Source: Gerris lacustris (taxonomy: Eukaryota; Arthropoda; Insecta; Hemiptera; Gerridae). Taken from it: 64,000 bases of DNA. Shown piece after piece: positions 23,433 to 35,678 of this stretch (positions are counted from its first letter, which is position 1; the number at the start of each line of letters is the position of its first letter). The stretch lies in the NCBI GenBank assembly GCA_951217055.1, contig OX578286.1, positions 7,542,033 to 7,606,032 of the forward strand. The letters are read 5' to 3'. The notes below the pieces were generated by a model, which searched no databases, was not told the DNA's origin, and saw only the letters and a program-made list of their open reading frames with translations. The translations under genes were made by a program, and so were the position numbers.

Positions 23433-23611
23433 GACTGCCAATTGGTGTGGCACATAGCTTCCTCGCATCCTATCACGTACTTTATTGATTTTATGCTTTA
23501 ACAAGCCATTATTGTCTAATTTGTTTAATTGTTTCCCCCGGTTTTTTAATCTGTCAAAATTGTTTTGATTTTTTACTTGAATTAAAGTATCAAATAAGCA
23601 AAAGTTAAAGA

Positions 23612-25602
23612 GTGCAGATTAGGGTGGTTCGAAAAATATCAAACTTTTTTTTCCGAGTTGCTATAGGGCGAAAAAGTTGCTTCTGGTGTCAAATATAAAG
23701 AAAAAAGTGTTTTTGATTTTTTAAAACAAAATTTTCCGATCGCGCATAGCCTTTAAAGTTTTGAACAAATTAAAAATTTCACAATTTTTCGGATTTTTTA
23801 AAAAATATACTCCATATAATATTTTTAAGTGCTATACTCAAAAACCCTTTCTACAAATAGATGTTACTAAGAAAACAAAAAAATATTTGCAGTCTAACAA
23901 CACTTTCCGATCGCGCATGCGTACTGCAAATATCAGTAAAAACTGTATTTTCGTCTTATTTTCGTTCGAGGCTTGTAATTGTGTGAAGTGATTTTTTCAT
24001 AAAAAGTTCATTTATACACGTTTATGTTTCTATTTTATCTGCTGTAAGATTATATAAAATTGTTAAAATGTGCAGCTCCTCGCCCGTTTTGACGTTTTAA
24101 AACGACCAAGAACTCACCACGAGGAGGTGGCAGCACTTCAAGTTCTACCCACGCCCTTTCCGACCAACTAACCATGAAGAGTGTGTTTTTACAATACTAA
24201 CATTACAGATTTTCACTATTTAAATTTTACCCTCTTAATCTTTCTCTCAATCGCTATTATTTACACATTAATCCTTCATCTCTATGGATGCAAATTTCTA
24301 TTGTATCATATGGGAAAAGTCTGGCATCAACGATCTTGATTTTAGAGTGGTTCTAATAAAACCATCTCTCGATTGAGAATCGCAAACTTTCAGAAAAGTT
24401 TCTGATAAAAGCAGATTCTCTGTACGTAATACTGTGAAGTCTGAATAGTCTAAAAAACAAGCCTTGGCCAATATAATATATATTAACTTGATCTTGTAAG
24501 AAACCAACATGGCATATAGGACTTCAAATCAAAATTCGCTATCACTTTCAATTCTTCAGACGTATCTTGATCACTAGCATATAGTCTTTGCACTAATTTG
24601 CTGTCGTGAGCCATCGAGAATATGCAAGTGATAGCGAATTTTGTTTTTAAATCCTATGTGCTATATTGGTTTCTTACAAAATCAAGTTATCACAGAAGAA
24701 GCAAACCTTGTTTTTAAGACTATTCAGACTTCACGGCATTTGCTAGATAGCCTGAAAAAAGTTGTGGATCCAGTAATTGAAAGGATCGCTTTCTCAACAC
24801 ACTTAAAGGATCTGCTTTTATCAGAAACTTTTCTGAAAGTTTGCGATTCTCAATCGAGAGATGGTTTTATTAGAACCACTCTAAAATCAAGATCGTTGAT
24901 GCCAGACTTTTCCCATATGATACAATAGAAATTTGCATCCATAGAGATGAAGGATTAATGTGTAAATAATAGTGATTGAGAGAAAGATTAAGAGGGTAAA
25001 ATGTAAATAGTGAAAATCTGTAATGTTAGTATTGTAAAAACACACTCTTCATGGTTAGTTGGTCGGAAAGGGCGTGGGTAGAACTTGAAGTGCAGCCACC
25101 TCCTCGTGGTGAGTTCTTGGTCGTTTTAAAACGTCAAAACGGGCGAGGAGCTGCACATTTTAACCATTTTATATAATCTTACAGTAGATAAAATAGAAAC
25201 ATAAACGTGTATAAATGAACTTTTTATGAAAAATCACTTCACACAATTACAAGCCTCGAACGAAAATACAGTTTTTACTGATATTTGCAGTACGCATGCG
25301 CGATCGGAAAGTGTTGTTAGACTGCAAATATTTTTTTGTTTTCTTAGTAACATCTATTTGTAGAAAGGGTTTTTGAGTATAGCACTTAAAAATATTATAT
25401 GGAGTATATTTTTTAAAAAATCCGAAAAATTGTGAAATTTTTAATTTTTTCAAAACTTTAAAGGCTATGCGCGATCGGAAAATTTTGTTTTAAAAAATCA
25501 AAAACACTTTTTTCTTTATATTTGACACCAGAAACAACTTTTTCGCCCTATAGCAACTCGGAAAAAAAAGTTTGATGTTTTTCGAACCACCCTAGTGCAG
25601 AT
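23612..25602. mobile_element. Foldback transposon, about 2 kb, 8-bp TSD
   Basis: The element 23620-25594 is bounded by TAGGGTGGTTCG... and ...CGAACCACCCTA and flanked by gtgcagat at 23612-23619 and 25595-25602. Each arm is about 800 bp and nearly identical. The spacer, about 24420-24800, also contains related inverted segments. Both arms carry the end of the same ORF. The empty site is visible in the X copy at 36.6 kb (single gcgcagat). The transposase family is not recognised. Confidence 0.9.
24641..24928 (+). pseudogene. Putative transposase C-terminal remnant in foldback
   Basis: A 95-residue frame crosses from the spacer into the right arm; its last 40 residues (from about LLLSETFLKVCD) are encoded again, inverted, in the left arm (24298-24510) and as a fragment at 20.6 kb. 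Conservation of this stretch across copies suggests the 3' end of an ancestral transposase gene. I do not recognise a domain or catalytic motif. Confidence 0.4.
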
Positions 25603-26000
25603 GGTTCAAAGTAATCTGGGGCTATCTGTGGGCTACTTTCGATAAACTATAAAAGTTCATACAAACCAGATAAGTACCTACTTTTGAAGCTATAGGTGTA
25701 AATTAATGTATGTTTGTGCGCATGTAGAAGAGAAAAAAATAGGCGCAGGAGGATGAAACTTATATGGGACCAACAATGAGCTAATTATGACCTACCATCC
25801 AAATTTCATTAAAATCGGACAAATAGTTTTTAAGATATGTTGGTTCGCAAAAATTGAGCCACAGACCGACACGGAACCAAAAATGTTCCCTGATGTCTGA
25901 AACGGATTTCTTTTTTGGAATTTTTGAAATCGAAGACATTAAATAATTTCGCTCTAGGGAACGATCACATAGCTTCCGTTACCTTCGGTAAGCTCGAAAG

Positions 26001-27979
26001 TAAAAAAATATCATTGCTTCTTTAAAACTATCTGGGATTAGAACCATCACTAAATTAGCTAGCCGGCGGACAATGTGAAATATTTCAAAGGAGAATGGAA
26101 TAGCAGAAATAGGCTCGTTCAAGCAATTGTTTTAATGACAAACAAAATGACGGTAATTTTCAATCGCACAGTTTTCTCCAAAATTAAATATATAGTTATC
26201 TTCACGTTATATATAATGTCAGTATCTACTTAGTTGCTATCATCTCAATACAATATTCATAAAATTTTGGGTGTCGGTCCAATGTGTGTCGCATTATTAT
26301 CTTTGTACATAGTTTCACAAAATCTCACTAGAAACAACTAACTTTCTGTATGATAAGCACAAAAGTTAGTTGATATAGATAACTTACTCTTGGTAAAAAT
26401 CTCGGTACTTATTTACTTGGGTACATACCAATAAGTATGTAACCAAGTAAATAAGGTGCCATAGGGAAAGAGTTTACTTGGGTACATATCATTTATTTAT
26501 TGAAAAATATGGGGAAATGAAATAAAATAAATTAATAGGCAAACTTAATGGGGATGTTGAAAAGCAATGGGGCCTTTGTAAGGGGTTAAGAACAGGGAAG
26601 AAAAGAAAAGAAAAAAGGATGTACCCAAGTAAATAAGGCGTTATAGGGGTAGAAGTTTACTTGGGTATATACCCAAGGTATGTACCCAAGTAAATAAGGT
26701 GCTATATGGCAGGAGTTTAGTTGGGTACATACCCATAACAAGTATTTTTATATAATTTTTTATTAATATTAATTTAAAAAGTATTGACAGAAATGACAAT
26801 GACTTGTCAAAGAAATCATTTTTATTACATAATTCATTCTTTAATAAAATAAAATCTGAAACGTTGGAAAAAGTACAATTGCAAAGAAAAAGACGTGGAT
26901 AACCTCAGAGGCATTAATATGAAACTAGCCATATTTCAGACTGAAAGGATGACGAAGTGGGAGATGTTTCAATGGTTCCAGCGTAAGTAAAATTATACGG
27001 TATCTTATGTATATTTATGTATAATATATATTTCAGAAATTGAAGCAATAAAGAAAGATTTAAAATTTAGATATTTTGTACAATGTACATTGGGACAAAG
27101 TTGAGAAACAAATAAATTCGTCTGTGATTAAAGCAATATTTATTCTATAGGGATCACACACTGAGAGTTAGTGCTAACAAATCTCGGTAAAAAAATACTT
27201 CTTGCATACGAGTCCGCGAGACAGTGAGATATTTTCATGTTTTCGCTCTGCATAACTACCGAAATAAAATAAAATAAAATCGCTAATTTATTTAAGTAAT
27301 TGATAAAAGTAAATGGAAGATAATTTTTATTCTTATCTCCACACCGGCACTGCCGCGGCTTGATTACAAAATACTGAATTCAAAGGCGCCGGCCCACCTT
27401 CTACGAATTGTTAATACGCCTTCATACTAGGTAGGCCGAGAGGGCTAAGAGTTGATGGCATCCTCCTGTACTTTCCTAACTCCCTGTCGCACGCATAAAT
27501 CATTTCAATTCCCTTCGGCCCTATGACGTGCGGTGGAGGGAGGCCCAACAGCCGGGAGATTGGATTACACACCTCTTATAGCTTTTTAACTCCCTGTTAT
27601 ACTTTTCAGAGTTTTTAAGCTAAAAGTAACGTAAAGTTTTTGACTTATGTTCCATAGCCTAAACATAAAAATGTCAAAAGTGGAATTTATAATGTTTATA
27701 TAATATGTTACCGGCAAAACCCAAAATCAGTGACAACTAGAATTTCTAAGTCAGAATTATTGTGGATTAAGCACATTTGTCTAAAAAATATTGACAAGTC
27801 AGAAGTAGTGTTGTCTAAGAACTTTAATTAAAACCGATATCGATGTCAGATCTAGAATTACCTGCTGATCGTTTAAAATTAGTCTGACTGATGTAAAAAA
27901 ACCTGTCCCGACATGCAATATTTGATGTTATTTAATGTCCAATGATGAATAACTAGGATAATGATAAGGACAAGCGCAA
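26001..27979. other. Intergenic with short dispersed motif
   Basis: Between about 26390 and 26740 the motif 'acttgggtacata' recurs about six times, often with 'ccaagtaaataaggtgc'. About 27340-27590 is unusually GC-rich for the window and unrecognised. No supported gene. Confidence 0.4.
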
Positions 27980-28265
27980 GGAACATTCTTGCACAACATC
28001 CTAAACAAGGAACATCCTAAAGGAACATTCTTGCACAACATCCTAAACAAGGAACATCCTAAAGGAACATTCTTGCACAACATCCTAAACAAGGAACATC
28101 CTAAAGGAACATTCTTGCACAACATCCTAAACAAGGAACATCCTAAAGGAACATTCTTGCACAACATCCTAAACAAGGAACATCCTAAAGGAACATTCTT
28201 GCACAACATCCTAAACAAGGAACATTCTTGCACAACATCCTAAACAAGGAACATCCTAAAGGAAT
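27980..28265. repeat. 42-bp minisatellite
   Basis: About 6.5 units of 'acattcttgcacaacatcc' plus 'taaacaaggaacatcctaaagga', the last partly deleted. 42 is a multiple of three, so both strands stay open; these frames are not genes. Confidence 0.95.
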
Positions 28266-28389
28266 GTATAAATTATTGAATCCATTTGTGCTAAAAAGAA
28301 ATAATAAATGGGGGAGGGGACATTGTAAAAAAGTATCTTAATTTCTAACCTACTTTCTGCATTTTAGGGTTATGTAGATACTTCTGAAA

Positions 28390-29110
28390 ACCCTTCCGAG
28401 GGTGAGGGTGTCTGTCTGTCCGTCGCTCTTTGGTTCAACGAGCCTGAACCATTTAAGCTAAAGTACTGAAATTTGAAACATTGGCGCAGCTTTTGGACCC
28501 AACCACAGGAAAAATATGCAGGAGTTAAAAATTAACTAAGCGCATGCGTCATTCGCAAAAATGTGGTACACTCAATTCTTTATTGGCGAGTGTGAATTTT
28601 CGAGTGGCTCATCAAATGAAAGCTGCTGAATAGTATGTTGCTAGCTGAGTATAATTAAATAATTATACTCGTATATGCTCTTTTTAATTTTGCATTCTTT
28701 ATTGGTTTTTAAGTCAAAATATACCCCCCCAAAAACGTCCCATCTTCCAACCACTATATACCGGTTGATCCTAAAATTTCAAAATAATTCATGCTAATAC
28801 CACAACCTCAATGTGGGGCGATGAAAATTCCAGGATGCATTCTTAATTTTTAAGAATTGGCTATTTTGTGAGCGAAAATGTGAATTGCGCCAAAACTGGT
28901 ATTATTTAAAATTTTGAGTAGGGTATCAAATGAAAGTTGTTGAAGTGTAGGATACAAATATATATATATCTGCTTTTTTAAATTTCGCATCCTTTATTGG
29001 TTTTATAAGTCAAAATATACCCAAAAGAATCCCCCCCCCCCCAACCACTATATAAAGGCTGGTCCTACAATTTTGAAATAATTTATGGTTAAACCTTATG
29101 GTAGGGCGAT
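28390..29110. repeat. Diverged direct duplication, about 300 bp
   Basis: Two units share 'ctttattggttttaagtcaa'-type text (about 28690 and 28985), 'ccaaccactatata' (28749, 29041) and 'caaatgaaagttgttgaa'-type text. A C-run lies near 29031-29042. Confidence 0.7.
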
Positions 29111-29388
29111 GAAAATTTTTTGATAAAATGTAATTTATCTTGTCGTTATTACCGATTAAAAACATTGGACCATGGACCATTGAGGTTGAAGAAAAAAAAT
29201 CAGAATTATATAAAGGGTAATCCCTAAAAAGTACTTGGACGCAAGTACTTACCTGTGATATTCACTTAAGTCCTTTCTGTGTAATTACTATAAAATCTTA
29301 GTATTGTTACAATTTTGTTGTGTTAAAATAAAAAAAAATAATGGGAGAGCTTGAAATATGAGTGATTATTAATTGTATATTATGTTAC

Positions 29389-29890
29389 TAGGCTGTGAAG
29401 TGAGTTTTTTCATTACCGCGGCAATTACATTTACTGTCGAGCGAAGCGAGACAGTAAATATTGCCAAGGTAAAGAAAAAACACTTCACAGTCGCGTAGCA
29501 TATGCTATTTTTTCCGAGGTAGCAGACAATGAGAAAACATTAAATATTAATCACTAATCAATATATAATAATAAGAAATATTAGTACATACTTAAGACTT
29601 AAAAAAAAGAAACCTTAAAAAGAGGTTACACTATAAGAAAAGATAAATAAAACGCATTGACATCTAGCGGATTTTAATCGTACTAGAAGCATTTCTACAA
29701 AGACTGCAGCACTTCTAACGGAAGTTTTGACAACTACCCGCCGGAAAAAAAAAATCTTTTAGTTCCTAGGACGTAAAAGATTTTTTCTTTACAGCTAGGA
29801 GTAATGAAAAGATTTTTTAAGTCCACGTAATGAAAAAATGGATTTTAGCTATGTTTTTTAGGCTCTAAAGTTACTATTTCACAGCCTATC
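29389..29890. mobile_element. Inverted-repeat element with a long internal hairpin
   Basis: Bounded by taggctgtgaa (29389) and ttcacagccta (to about 29889). Just inside the left end is a roughly 100-base imperfect hairpin (29391-29494) whose apex is tttactgtc-gagcgaagcga-gacagtaaa. No clear target duplication and no ORF; probably a degraded MITE. Confidence 0.55.
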
Positions 29891-30423
29891 ACGGAAAAAA
29901 TTATTTTTCATTATTAACCTTTTACAGAATTGTATGCTCAAATTCAGCTACAGGTGAAAGCATTTACATGACGTTAGATTGTAAGTTATTACTTTAATGC
30001 GACCAATATGTACAATTCATATTAAACTTAATGAACAAATATAATAAGATAAGACTAAAAATGCGATTAAAAACTCGAGAATGGAATAATGGAATACCAA
30101 TAAGAAAGGTAAAGAATTGCTTAACGTTATTTATTTTATTTTTATTTTGATATTTTGCATTGAAATATTTATTTCTAACATGACTCATGGTAAATATAAT
30201 CACATTGTAAACTTATTTTTATACCTATTACATTAAATTGTAAAGAAATCAAATTATATATCTAAGGTCGAAAAAATATTATATGATATTGTTATTACAA
30301 TATTTATTTTTAAGTAAGCTTTATTACCTTGAGTTTCAGTTGATTGTGAATTGCAGTTATAATTTAATAATGTGGTTTGTTTTGAATGTTCAAACTTATA
30401 AAGTACTAATGTTTGATTACAAA
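29891..30423. other. Intergenic sequence, no gene seen
   Basis: Very AT-rich; open frames of 60-70 codons without recognisable features. Confidence 0.4.
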
Positions 30424-30855
30424 AAAATCGATCCGAGACAACTCAGACAAACTGTCTCATATACGAGTTCATAATTACTTAGCCCAGTGTTTTCCATTTA
30501 TTAGTTTTCGAGTTTTCGTTGGTACTTTTTATTATTATTGAACATTTTATCAAAATTTATCATAAAAGTAACTTCTCCTCGGTGGGGAATCGAACCCTGC
30601 CTCTCTCAAAAAAGCTATTCTCTCAGGAACTAGATTTTTCCCGGAGAAGCGGCTTATGGCGGCTTTATTAATTATTAATGCTAAATTTCGTCAAAATCAG
30701 CCCAGTAGTTTAGGCTCCAGACCGACAGACTGACGACAAACGACAGGCAGACAAAAAACAATTTTTTTGACTCAGGGGACCTCAAAACGTTGAAATCCAT
30801 CAAAATTGAATTTTTGTGCCATCACAATACTTTCTCTTTATATGAGAAAGTAAAA
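30424..30855 (-). repeat. Family Y repeat, internally deleted
   Basis: Same ends as the 18754-19378 copy, about 190 bp shorter. It retains the tRNA-like B box (minus strand, about 30586-30597) and the terminal palindrome. Confidence 0.7.
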
Positions 30856-31329
30856 AATAAAAAAGGTATACTTTAAATCAGGGGTGGCCAACCCGCGGCA
30901 CGCGGGCCTCGGGAAGTGGCCCGCGACGCCTTTTGGGGTGGCCGCTGCCATCTTGCCAGTATGTTTTAAAAGTTTGTTAATCAACTTTTACCCTGATTTT
31001 TTATAATGATTTATATTTTATTAATAGGTATAATAATAATTAGAATAATTGTACACATTCATAATGATTGGATATCGGAATAAACTGAATGACTGGTATT
31101 GTGGCACACAATAGACCCACAAGCGAGTGATTCGGTAAACTTCTAGGAAAATTGGTAAGTGTCGGCAAGTGGAAGAAGCGGTTTGATGGTACCGCATAGC
31201 ACCGATCTTCTTGATCTACCGGTGTATACGATCCAGGCGGCAAAATTCTGATGAAACGCACCCTCTGATATTTTCTTAAAATCGACAGGCATGTGAATTC
31301 CCTCCTTTTTACTGGTCTTATAATTACTT

Positions 31330-31444
31330 TGCTTTGTAAGTTTCATCGCACATTTCCGTTTCCCCCAATTTTGAACCACTTCCCGTGATTCAATCATCCT
31401 CAAATTTTGCACATAGATACAACTTAGTTGAGCAATACAGAAAC

Positions 31445-31482
<38 letters not shown>

Positions 31483-31765
31483 GTCAAATTTATTTGCTTT
31501 TCAAGCTTCATCGCACACCAATTACCCCAATTTTAAACCACTTACCGTCATTCAATCTTCCCCAAATTATGCACATAGATACAACTAAGGTGAAGAATAC
31601 AGAAACCAAAAAAAAAAATGGCGTCAAATTTATTTGCTTTTCAAGTTTCATCGCACACCTATTACCCCAATTTTGAACCACTTACCGTCATTCAATCTTC
31701 CCCAAATTATGCACATAGATACAACTAAGGTGAAGAATACAGAAAAAAAAAAAAAAAAAAAAAAA
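31330..31765. repeat. A-rich tandem repeat, about 140-170 bp x 3
   Basis: Units at about 31338, 31507 and 31646 share 'catcgcacac', 'aattttgaaccactt' and 'gcacatagatacaact' and end in A-runs of varying length (up to about 30). The A-run variation explains the unequal unit size. Confidence 0.85.
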
Positions 31766-31892
31766 TTGAAAATAAGACCAGCTTTGAAAAATTGCATTTT
31801 TATTTCTTCAAATCTTCTGTCCTATTATTTCTCTCTTACAGAGTAGGTACCTATGTTCGAGTAATATAGCTTTTGAGTAGAATTATAGTGCC

Positions 31893-32222
31893 TAAGGGGG
31901 GTGACACACTTCGCTACCCAGTCGTCTATGAGAATAGACAGAACCTGTCACACGAGGGGGCGCCACCTGCCGGGTGGCACTATACGGTCGACCGTCCGAC
32001 GGTCTAGCCACCACCCACATTTGGCGCCACCCGGTCAACCCATTGTTTTCAATTGAGCCTGTCACACGTCGCCACCCAAGTCACGCCACTCAGCCCCTAC
32101 TCCAATCAAATCTGGGGCTGACTGCATCCCTCATATAAGTGGGTGGCGCAAGTCAGGTGGCGAGAGCAAGTGGCATCAACCAGGTGGCGCTACCCGGGTG
32201 GCGAAGTGTGTCACCCCCCTAA
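31893..32222. mobile_element. PIF/Harbinger-type MITE nested in the hAT element
   Basis: The element 31896-32219 (324 bp) has perfect terminal inverted repeats GGGGGGTGACACACTTCGC and is flanked by TAA on both sides (31893-31895, 32220-32222). A TWA trinucleotide duplication and G-rich termini are diagnostic of PIF/Harbinger. It is GC-rich and has no ORF of its own. Confidence 0.9.
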
Positions 32223-32595
32223 GAGTATAATTTTAGTGCTACAGGCAGAGTGAAAGTGATAGTGGGACCCTACTGTTTCTTACCCTTTTTTACTAATAAA
32301 ATGAGTAAACGAGGGTGTTCAACAGCGATTGGGAAGAACACGGTTTCTGTTTACAATTAATATTAATAAATTGGTATCTACCTACTTCATGTTGTGATTC
32401 TTGAATTAACTATTCCTATTGTATAGCATACATATAAGCATAGAAAATATATGTTTTTCAATGTTGTTACAATTGCTTTTTTTGAGATGGATGATCTGGG
32501 AGGGGAGGGGGGGGGGACGTATTGGCACCCTCGAGTTTGTGGAACCACGATTGTGGCCCCCGATCTAAAGAGGTTGGCCGCCCCTTACTTTCAAT

Positions 32596-33970
32596 GTTTA
32601 CTTCATAGTATAAATAACAGTAAAAATATGTTTTTAAATTTTATAAAATTACATTACTTCGATAATTCTAAATTAATTCAATGTTACCTATTTCCAGCGA
32701 TTAATTCTCTTTTCTCTTTTATTCGATATTTGTTGATTAAATTGTTAAAGCTACTACCATTAGTCCGAATAAATGTTAATGCTAATAACACGCAGTACAC
32801 GTATGATTGCGGGTTAGTATACCATACATTTATAAGTTAACATTCATTTTTATGATACGTTACAACATAAAGTTATATTAGAAAGGTAACGCTACGAATT
32901 GGGTAAGCTTCCCCCAAATTTTGTGCTACAATTAATTTCTCAATTTAGTATCAAGGTCAGAATTTTCAGACCGTGTCTTTCAACTTTTATTCTATTATTT
33001 AGGCTCCACACGTATGAGACATTTTTCATTAGTCAATAAACACATGAGATCATTCTTCGAGTAGTACGAGGAAGCTATGTGCCACACTAAATGGCAGACC
33101 CCGCTTACTTCGTGCCTAATACTTATTTATTTAGGATAATATAACATAGATTACACATAGAAATTGTTTAAACATTATACATTATAATTGCAATTATTTA
33201 CTTCAATATTGTTTACTGGCCGCAAAAAGCAATAGCTTAAGCGTGGTTCAACTAACTTAAACTAATTACATAAGTGTGCTTTGATAGTTTACACAAGGCG
33301 GTAGGATTTCTTTAGCGTTTAGTAATATTACTATTTTAAGATTATAATACATATTATTTAAAAAAAGATAAAAAAAACCAAAGACAGGAAAAAAGTCATA
33401 AACGTCATAGTCATATGATTTTGTCATAAAATAGCCATTTTACGCATAAACGTCATAAAATGGGGTTTCTTAGAATAAAAGTCATAGAATGGCGTTTTTG
33501 TGTGCCAAATATTTTGTAAAAAGGATTTTTTTTGTTGTTGTTGTTAAAGCAATTTTTAAATTGAACATTCGTGGTCCGGTTCCAGGTAAAAGTGCAGTTC
33601 GAACAAAAAACCCTTACACCAGCTTAGTGAAAGGCCTGGTCTCTTTATTCATTCCCTGGTCACTTTCAGACAACTCATGCTGTTATGCATTCTTACAACT
33701 AGAGAGGCACCGACGATTATCTCTAATTCTAAACTAGGGCTCCTGATTGGCTCCTTCTTGGAACAACTACTCCACTTTGAATCCAAGAAGTTCAAGATAG
33801 ATTCTCCAATCAGCCAATAGTAAACCCATTGGGTTGGGCACTCTCCTGTTTGGCTGTTCCAGAACTTAAGATTTTGTATATATTCATGGTAAGAGAGTAA
33901 ATATATAATATCTAATAAACTAATAACTATAATTAATGACTATACTATTTTTATTTTTTTCTCCATTTTC
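32596..33970. other. Intergenic with degraded family X remnant
   Basis: About 32885-33107 ends in 'gtacgaggaagctatgtg' and 'ccacactaaatggcag', a decayed X copy. About 33480-33910 is non-repetitive within this window and unassigned. No supported gene. Confidence 0.4.
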
Positions 33971-34536
33971 CTCCCGAGCTTACCAGAGGTAACGGAAGCA
34001 TTATGTTCTCTTTTGAGAACGAAAATCTTTTATGCCTCCGATTTTAAAAATTCCAAGACAGAAATCCGTTTCAGACATCAGGGAACATTTTTTGTCTCGT
34101 GTCTGTCTGTCTGTCTGTCGGTCTGTGTGTCCACGAATTATGAAACGTGCGACGATAACTTGAGTAAATGTCGACCGATTTTGATGAAATTTGGTAGAAA
34201 TGTTCATTTTACCAATGCCCTGGACGAGTTCGTAGGACAACGTTATCCGTTTAAGTGTTCACACGCAACACTCGCGTAAACGTGAACTTCAAATTTAAAA
34301 TTGGAATTTTAGGTCAGGAAAATAATCTAACTTCATCTATTCATTGAGACAAACAATTTTTTTCAAATTCAATTTTTTAGTAAAACCAACAGCGACACCG
34401 TTATGAAGTGCTAAGATCGCTAAAAGTATTAATAGTTTTTATACAATAAACAATATAACAATAATTTTAATGTTAATATAACAATAAAGTACATGATAGG
34501 ATGCGAGGAAGCTATGTGCCACACTAATTGGCAGTC
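33971..34536 (+). repeat. Family X (subfamily A), full-length copy
   Basis: Runs from the hairpin end (cccgagcttaccagaggtaa) to '..gccacactaattggcagtct', about 566 bp. The body includes a (TGTC)n-like stretch near 34099-34130, 'actatgaaacgtgcgacg'-type text and the 'aacgttatccgtttaag' block shared by other A copies. This is the best reference copy of subfamily A. Confidence 0.85.
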
Positions 34537-35198
34537 TATTTTATTTTATTCAATTTTTTTCTATCAATATACATATACACATACATAATACAACTTCTAT
34601 ATACACATAAAAATACATATACAATACTTCATATTAGTTATTTATTCATTATTCCCTTGTTAAGGATTATTTTTATTTATAGAAGATGAAAGCGACTTTA
34701 CCACTTCATTTTTTATACTTTTCATAATCATGGTAGCTCTTTTGCACATTTTGGTAGCTGGTTAAAAAATGTAGGGGCTACTGTGCTAGCGTTGTTCGAA
34801 AGCAAATTATAGTATGGCAAGGCTGGTTTTTAATTTGTTTGTTTGTCGTGTATCGTGTTTGATATGGATGTTATTAATATTTTTATCGAATCTAAAAAAG
34901 TTTAGCAATACAAGTTTTTTGTATATAGTTGCGAAATTTTAAGTACAGGGAAGTCATGGACAAGTTTTTCAGTAGAATACAGTATTGGTTATTTCAGTAT
35001 AGTTTTTATAATTGCTCTTTCAGGTAGTTCTAATTGAGCTAAGGTGTAGGGGGGGGGGGGGACCCCAGTCAATAATGCCATAGTACCTTACTATTTTTTG
35101 TTAATAATACTTTTCACTTTAATGTTGATCAACTATTTTAAAACATTTTAACTAAAAATGGGTGAACTTAAAAATGTACATAATATATGCTAGGTCTA
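34537..35198. other. Intergenic sequence, no gene seen
   Basis: AT-rich with a poly-G run near 35048-35060. No supported feature. Confidence 0.4.
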
Positions 35199-35634
35199 GT
35201 CTGCCCATGAGTGTAGCACATAGTTTCCTCGCATCCTATTCTTCGTATACTTCAGTGATTTTATGCATTTACAACCTATAATGGTCAAATCTATTTAATT
35301 TAAGATAAAGGAGTAAATAAATGTATATTTGTGGGCATTTGGAAGAGAAACAAATGCACGCAGAAGGTTCAAACTTATTTGGGACCAGCAATGGGCTAAT
35401 TGTGAGTTACTATCCAAATTTCATTAATATCGGATGAGTAGTTTTTAAGATGATACGTTGGTTCACAAAAAAAAATGAGCGACAGACCGACTGACAGATA
35501 CGGAACCAATACTGTTCCATGACTCAAAACTGTCTGGAACGGATTTCTGTTTTAAAATCATTATTAAAATCAGAGACATAAAATTTTAGTTCTTCAGACG
35601 TCTCAGCTTTCGTTACATTCGGTAAGCTCGGAAG
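35199..35634 (-). repeat. Family X (subfamily B) copy
   Basis: Begins 'gtctgcccatgagtgtagca', ends at the terminal hairpin (cattcggtaagctcggaag). Opposite in orientation to the next copy 45 bp away, so the two hairpin ends face each other. Confidence 0.8.
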
Positions 35635-35678
35635 AAAAAATTATCAAAATGTTTGAATATAGATTGGACATTCATTTT

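Larger units (their letters stand above)
23433..26000 (-). repeat. Family X (subfamily B) copy, split by a foldback element
   Basis: X begins at 'gactgccaattggtgtggca', runs to 23619, resumes at 25603 ('ggttcaaagtaatctggggc') and ends at the terminal hairpin near 25975-26000. The interior matches other B copies, so the insertion between is secondary. Confidence 0.85.
30871..32595. mobile_element. Non-autonomous hAT element, about 1.7 kb
   Basis: The left terminus CAGGGGTGGCCAACC at 30879 and the right terminus ggttggccgcccctta ending at about 32587 are inverted and typical of hAT elements (CAGGGGTGG..). Flanks ctttaaat (30871-30878) and ctttcaat (32588-32595) agree at 7 of 8 positions, as an aged 8-bp target duplication. 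No hAT transposase is recognisable; the interior holds an A-rich tandem repeat and a nested MITE. Confidence 0.75.

Noticed and set aside
27928..28243. Repeat proteins on both strands
   Set aside because: 42-bp minisatellite stays open in several frames; no start context or conservation.
32451..32840. 129-codon open frame
   Set aside because: Crosses the right end of the hAT element into flanking AT-rich sequence; no protein signal.
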